Assembly (NCBI RefSeq): GCF_040802235.1
Contig: NC_133169.1
Coordinates: forward strand, 45,081,034-45,145,033
DNA from: Manis javanica
Taxonomy: Eukaryota; Chordata; Mammalia; Pholidota; Manidae
Length of the DNA stretch: 64,000 bases
Direction of reading: 5' to 3'
This document shows, piece by piece, positions 59,285-64,000 of the stretch. Both the position numbers and the translations under genes were made by a program. The notes below the pieces were generated by a model that had not been told where the DNA came from, did no database searches, and worked only from the letters and a program-made list of their open reading frames with translations. The stretch's first letter is position 1, and each line of letters begins with the position of its first letter.

Positions 59285-59490
59285 TAAGAGTATTTTGAAG
59301 TACAGCTGATATACAATATTATACTGGTTTCAAGTATACATCACAGTGATTAATAGTTACATTATTATTGAATCCTCCCCCATAGTGCAGTGACTATCTG
59401 TAGGCACAGAGGATGTTAGAGAACCATTGACTATGTTCTCCATGTCACGCTTTCATGCCCGTGACCAACTTATATTATGATTGAGAATTT
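59285..59490 (-). mobile_element. Short L1 3' UTR fragment
   Basis: TTTTGAAGTACAGCTGATAT, then ATACTGGTTTCAAGTATACA, as in the other L1 3' ends here. Confidence 0.8.
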
Positions 59491-60329
59491 TGTGTTTCAA
59501 ATGGATGTCTGCCAGTAGTTTTGAAGTCAGGCTCCTGCTCAAACACCTACATGTGATCTGCCAAGGAAGCCATAGACAATTACAAAGCTCCACCTGGCAG
59601 GCCCCCCTGGGAAAAGTTGCTGCCCTCACACCAGCATGGCACAAAGAAACACTGCCTTCCAGGAAGGGGCTTGTGGGAGTGACTCATGCCTGCTGGGCTG
59701 GCCATGCTTTTCCATGAATTTTGCTTTTCCATGAATTTCCACATTTTGGCCAAATGCTTTCCTGCAGAGATCCCTTTACCTGGCGTTTTCAGAGGAGGCT
59801 TCTTTAGGGACCTTTACCGAATCTTCTTATGGGAAGGGGGGCACAACATCTTCAAGACAGCTCTTTGCACTGTGGCTCATATTTCCTAACACCAGCCCTC
59901 CCTTCTCTTACACCCACTGGCTGCAGGCCCATTATACTGAAAGAGACTTTTCTTTCCAGCTCCCAGTCCTAGTATGCACTGCACATATGTGCTGATCCAT
60001 TTTACCATGACCAGGGGGCCACCCAGGCAGGGAAATGTCCACTCACAGTGAGTGACAAAGCCTTGCCTCATACTTTGCTTTTTGGCTTGTAGTTTAAAGG
60101 ACTTCTTCACACCTGGCTGCTCAGCTCTCTCTCCAGCTCAGCTGGATCCTTGCCCAAGTCCTCATAATTCCTCTAAAAACTGATTAGCACTGAAATGAGT
60201 TAACTGTATTTTACAGATACAATCATTGAGGTCATGTCACTCATCCAGGTCAAGGCATACAAGTCATGTGGGCCCCTTGGAATACATAATATTATCTCTG
60301 AGTTTCTTGTACACGGCCTGCTGTAATTA
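59491..60329. other. Unassigned GC-richer block
   Basis: Overlapping open frames on both strands up to about 78 codons, none recognised. It may be an old LTR/ERV relic, by composition only. Confidence 0.3.
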
Positions 60330-61260
60330 GCCCCACTGACCTGCGCTGTGGAGATCGTTACCTGCTGGGAATCACCCTTGGGAAACAGACTATTACGGAT
60401 TCGTAGGTTTATGCTCTCCATGGCTTTAAAGCATCAGGGAGCTTTAAAGTTGTCCACATTTTTAGATAAAGCGCAACATGATCAGCCCCTTCCACAACTG
60501 AAAAATTATGCTTTCTTCATCTAAGAAGTTCTCAAGTCCTTTCTGCAGAGGAAAGTTCGGTCAAGCCATCTTTAAGACTGTGATTTAGAATGAAGAAACA
60601 TTTTTATTCCTTCAGGATTTGAGGAATACTCTATTCAGGAGTAAGTAGGTTGTGGTTACTATTGAAATATCTTCCCACCTTCTTTCCTTCCCTTTTGTAA
60701 TCTGATTTTCCTGTGATCTTTTTCTTCACTTTGGAATTCCATTTTGGTTTTAGAAATGCAGATGGGTTTGAATAGAGAGTACTGCTAGTGTATCAGTGCA
60801 GTGGACCGAGATATTTTAGTCTGTATGATGATCAATAATCTCATTAAAGGAATAAGCCAACCCAGTAATGAAAAGTTAATTCTTTCAATAAAATAGCAAG
60901 CACAGGGAATTTGCATCAGCTTTTTATAACCTTTGTGTTACTTTGTAAAACTACAGTGTATGTGTATGACAGAATAATATGAAATATAAGAATAAGAAGG
61001 ACTGATAATTCTTTATGCTGTCACTATTGATTCAAAATCAATATTTTCAGAATTTATTTGCCATAATTGGAAATAACCAGACTAGTATTAAAGAAGTTCC
61101 AGAGACTAAGAAAAACATCAATATTTAGATGTCTATAAACACGTGGAAGTTGGTTTATATCTATATCTATATAGCTAAATGAAAAAAATACTGTATTAAA
61201 ACATTACTTAATACTTCAGAAATTATTCTATAGGGTTGGCTTCTTTTTTATCAACTATGA
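60330..61260. repeat. Related segment pair, copy 2
   Basis: Partner of 56,808-57,800 in the same orientation, ending with ATTCTATAGGGTTGGCTTC versus ATTCTTTGGGACTGGCTTC. Confidence 0.65.
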
Positions 61261-64000
61261 GGTAAGGACTTTTCAATAAATGAGGATGTTTTTTCAGGGT
61301 TTTGCTCAGGGTTTTCTTTTTGACTTTCTATTATGGGTAAGACACAACTTTTGAAAAATCAATAAAATCATGCAGTACTCATTTCAAAAAAAGGTACATG
61401 ATATTGAAGTATATGAAATAGATTGAACAAGCTAAAGAGCTATTAAACAGGATCAGATTTTATGTTGTTAAATTTCTATCTTTGAATTTTTAAACTATGT
61501 TTGACTACTACTGGGAAACTCATATTAAGTTGCTTGTTTGGACTTTCATTATTTAATGAAAATAATTCATAGTGCTTATTTTTTTACTTCAATTAAATTT
61601 ATCCCAATACATTAATAGGCTGCTAAGAAAGATAGCACATGGACTCTAATTTAAAATTTGAATTACTGTACATAACAACCCAAATATTATAATTAAATTT
61701 AAACACTACATGATGGATATGTGCATAAGTAGTAATTTCACCATGTGATTAATTTGGACATAAAGTACTACCACATACACTGTAATTATATATATTGATA
61801 CCTATAAAATAACCATAGTGTACAATTAGTGCTTGCTATTTAAGGTTCATTCATCAGAGAATCTAGACATATTAAATATTATTACTATTGTCCAATATCA
61901 ATTTGTCACCCACTTAGAAAAATTTAGTATCACCACTCATCTAATTTTGCCAGACATTCACAAAGTTTTCATTCCCTTTGTTTACTTATCTGCCTATGTT
62001 TAATTCATAATTTTTAGGCCATTCAGTTATATTTACTCATGATAGTAGGTGCATTGTCTCTCATATGTTAATTTAGAAAATGATATGTCACGTTATAATG
62101 TGAGTCATTAATTGTAGGACATATATATGTGCCGTGGATTGATAATATTTGTGATACTGAAACTGGGAAATCCATTGAAACAAAATGAATAACTCATAAA
62201 GCTGCATATATATATTAATAGAAACAATTTGAAATATATGCACATATGAAGGTACAACCCTCAAGAACACTTTTAAAATTTCAAAATATAATTGCTTCCA
62301 TATTTCTCAATGTTTTAATAAATAACACTAATTCGTTAATCTTACTATGGATTTTAATTTAAAAATTAATTATAATTTGTAATTTCTCAACTGCAATAAT
62401 ATTTTAAAATTTTGAGGATAAGTAGTGTACATTTCATTATTTAAAAATAACAACACATTATTAAAAGTGTAAGTCCTAAACCCCTACAAATTTTTCAAAG
62501 AGGAAAGCACTTTAAACATTTCTGTTAATATTTCTGGAATGTGAAGATATTCTAATCTACCTTTTTATTTATGTATCTCTCATTTCTACTTAATCTTTTT
62601 TTAATCCACAATATTTTTTCACTTGCAAATTTTGCTCCATTGACTTTCATACCTCATATTTCAGGTGCTTTTAGTTCAAACTTAATCTAAAATATTTATG
62701 GTTAATTTTTAAAAATGCCAGTAGTAATATGCCTTTTCTAAGTGACAGTTTTGCAAAATAATACTAAATTCATTTATTTGTTGAAATAATTGGTGTCTGC
62801 CCTACTATCATTGTTTACGTATTTCTTTCTTCAAAGTTCACTCTTACATTAGACTTCGGCTTCAAACTCTATAATGTGTCCCTATGATAATTTTGCAAGA
62901 AAAATAGAGTCAAATGAAGAAAAGCATTTCATATCATAATAATAATTTTCCCACATAAACAAAACAGTTCATCATAAAAGTTCAATCAGTTAATGTTAAC
63001 TGACAATTTCCTAACTTCTTTTTGAGAGAAACAAACAATAGGTGGTTTAGAGAAAAAAATAAATAAAATATCTCTGTATCCATGATAACTTTCATGTTTT
63101 AAATACATATCTTGACTCTACTGTTTTAGATAAAGAAAAGGGAATATTCTTATAAAATTTCTACTATTTTTAGGACCCATTTTTTAATGAATTTTTAAAA
63201 ATTGATTTGTAATTTTAAGTATTATATTTTAACCTAACTGGAATCAAAGACCTAAAAATGTACCACTTTCCTTCTTTCATTAAAAAGACTGTACAAGTAA
63301 TAGCTGGCTGTGGGTAATCAGTTAAAAAAATATATTAAGACCTTAGCTTGTACTTAGCACATGTTGGAAAGAGTTTCATTATTTTAGATCTATACGAGAA
63401 TGAATTAATTTAAGGTGGTTGATAAATGATGTAATCCCTCAGAGATTTTTTATCTGTAAATAATTATTGAGTGTAATGTTAGTAGACAATGAAGTATCTG
63501 AAATTCATTTTTTATCAACTATGATGTATGTACTTGAATCTAAATGCACACGAATTTCTGGGTACATTATGAATTAACAAGGTCACCAAGATGAGAGTTC
63601 TGATGTCATAAGGGAGCAAAAGGAAAATGGTCCATAAATAAGATGGGGTATGATTTTTTCAAAGTTATTTGAATTTCAGACTTTGGTTGTTAAATACAAT
63701 GTAATGGCTACACTTATCACAAACTTGGAGAACAGGTGCAATTCCAGAAATGCTATAGAAATACTAATGAGAAAAGCAATTAATGTGTTTAATGTTCACA
63801 GATTCTGAATGGGGGAATGCTTTGGAAGAGCAGAGGAAATAACACAATAGATTATTCACAGTCCTGTGAGAATACAAAATTTCCATATTATTGTTATTTG
63901 ATAGGTTACTTTCTTTGTGTGATCAGTGTCAAAATTGTTTATAAATTCTGATGGCAATGTAATTGCATAATAAATTGAATTCCAAAGTTGAAAATTACAT
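61261..64000. other. Unassigned, very AT-rich DNA
   Basis: No open frame over about 60 codons, no RNA gene and no named repeat recognised. Ancient decayed repeats are likely but not provable by eye. Confidence 0.4.

Overview
The window looks like nuclear DNA of a placental mammal. It is AT-rich and gene-poor, packed with LINE-1 (L1) debris and endogenous retrovirus (ERV) remnants, and it carries degenerate family-2 olfactory receptor (OR) genes resembling those that cluster at human chromosome 1q44 (OR2T, OR2M and relatives). I see no Alu, B1, ruminant tRNA/BovA or carnivore tRNA-Lys SINEs, only old MIR copies. With the L1 type, this suggests a laurasiatherian. Pangolin is a low-confidence guess from the L1 3' end style. 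I found no protein-coding gene that is intact.

Layout. (1) 1-13,190 is a nested transposon ladder. A minus-strand class I-like ERV (LTR 12,761-13,188, tRNA-Phe-like primer site, gag, protease, RT down to about 1,505) was split in gag by a 7.86 kb minus-strand L1 (3,060-10,915). A 16-base target-site duplication (TSD) flanks that insertion. The L1 was itself hit by a U6 snRNA retropseudogene (9,468-9,571). The L1 is unusual: beyond its own A-rich 3' end it continues for about 1.8 kb through a retroviral env transmembrane segment, a polypurine tract and an LTR U3-R, and its final poly(A) tail sits 18 nt after the LTR's AATAAA. A second copy of this same tail, on the other strand, starts the window.

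(2) 13,190-31,950 holds an OR2T-like pseudogene (plus, 16,705-17,649), a family-2 OR pseudogene (minus, 26,629-27,492) and many 5'-truncated L1 3' ends, nearly all on the minus strand.

(3) 31,950-35,050 holds a second, very decayed retroviral relic with an integrase fragment.

(4) 36,400-40,050 and 48,300-51,980 form a direct segmental duplication about 12 kb apart. Each unit carries an OR2M-like gene. Each OR has an otherwise continuous frame with one premature TAA, at different codons, plus changes in the DRY and NPxxY motifs.

(5) 52,000-64,000 has an old L1 ORF1 relic, a 5'-truncated L1, a pair of about 1 kb related segments (56,808-57,800 and 60,330-61,260), and long AT-rich DNA without recognisable content.

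No gene cooperation can be inferred. The window records OR duplication and decay, and layered retrotransposition. The L1-ERV chimera is the most notable structure.
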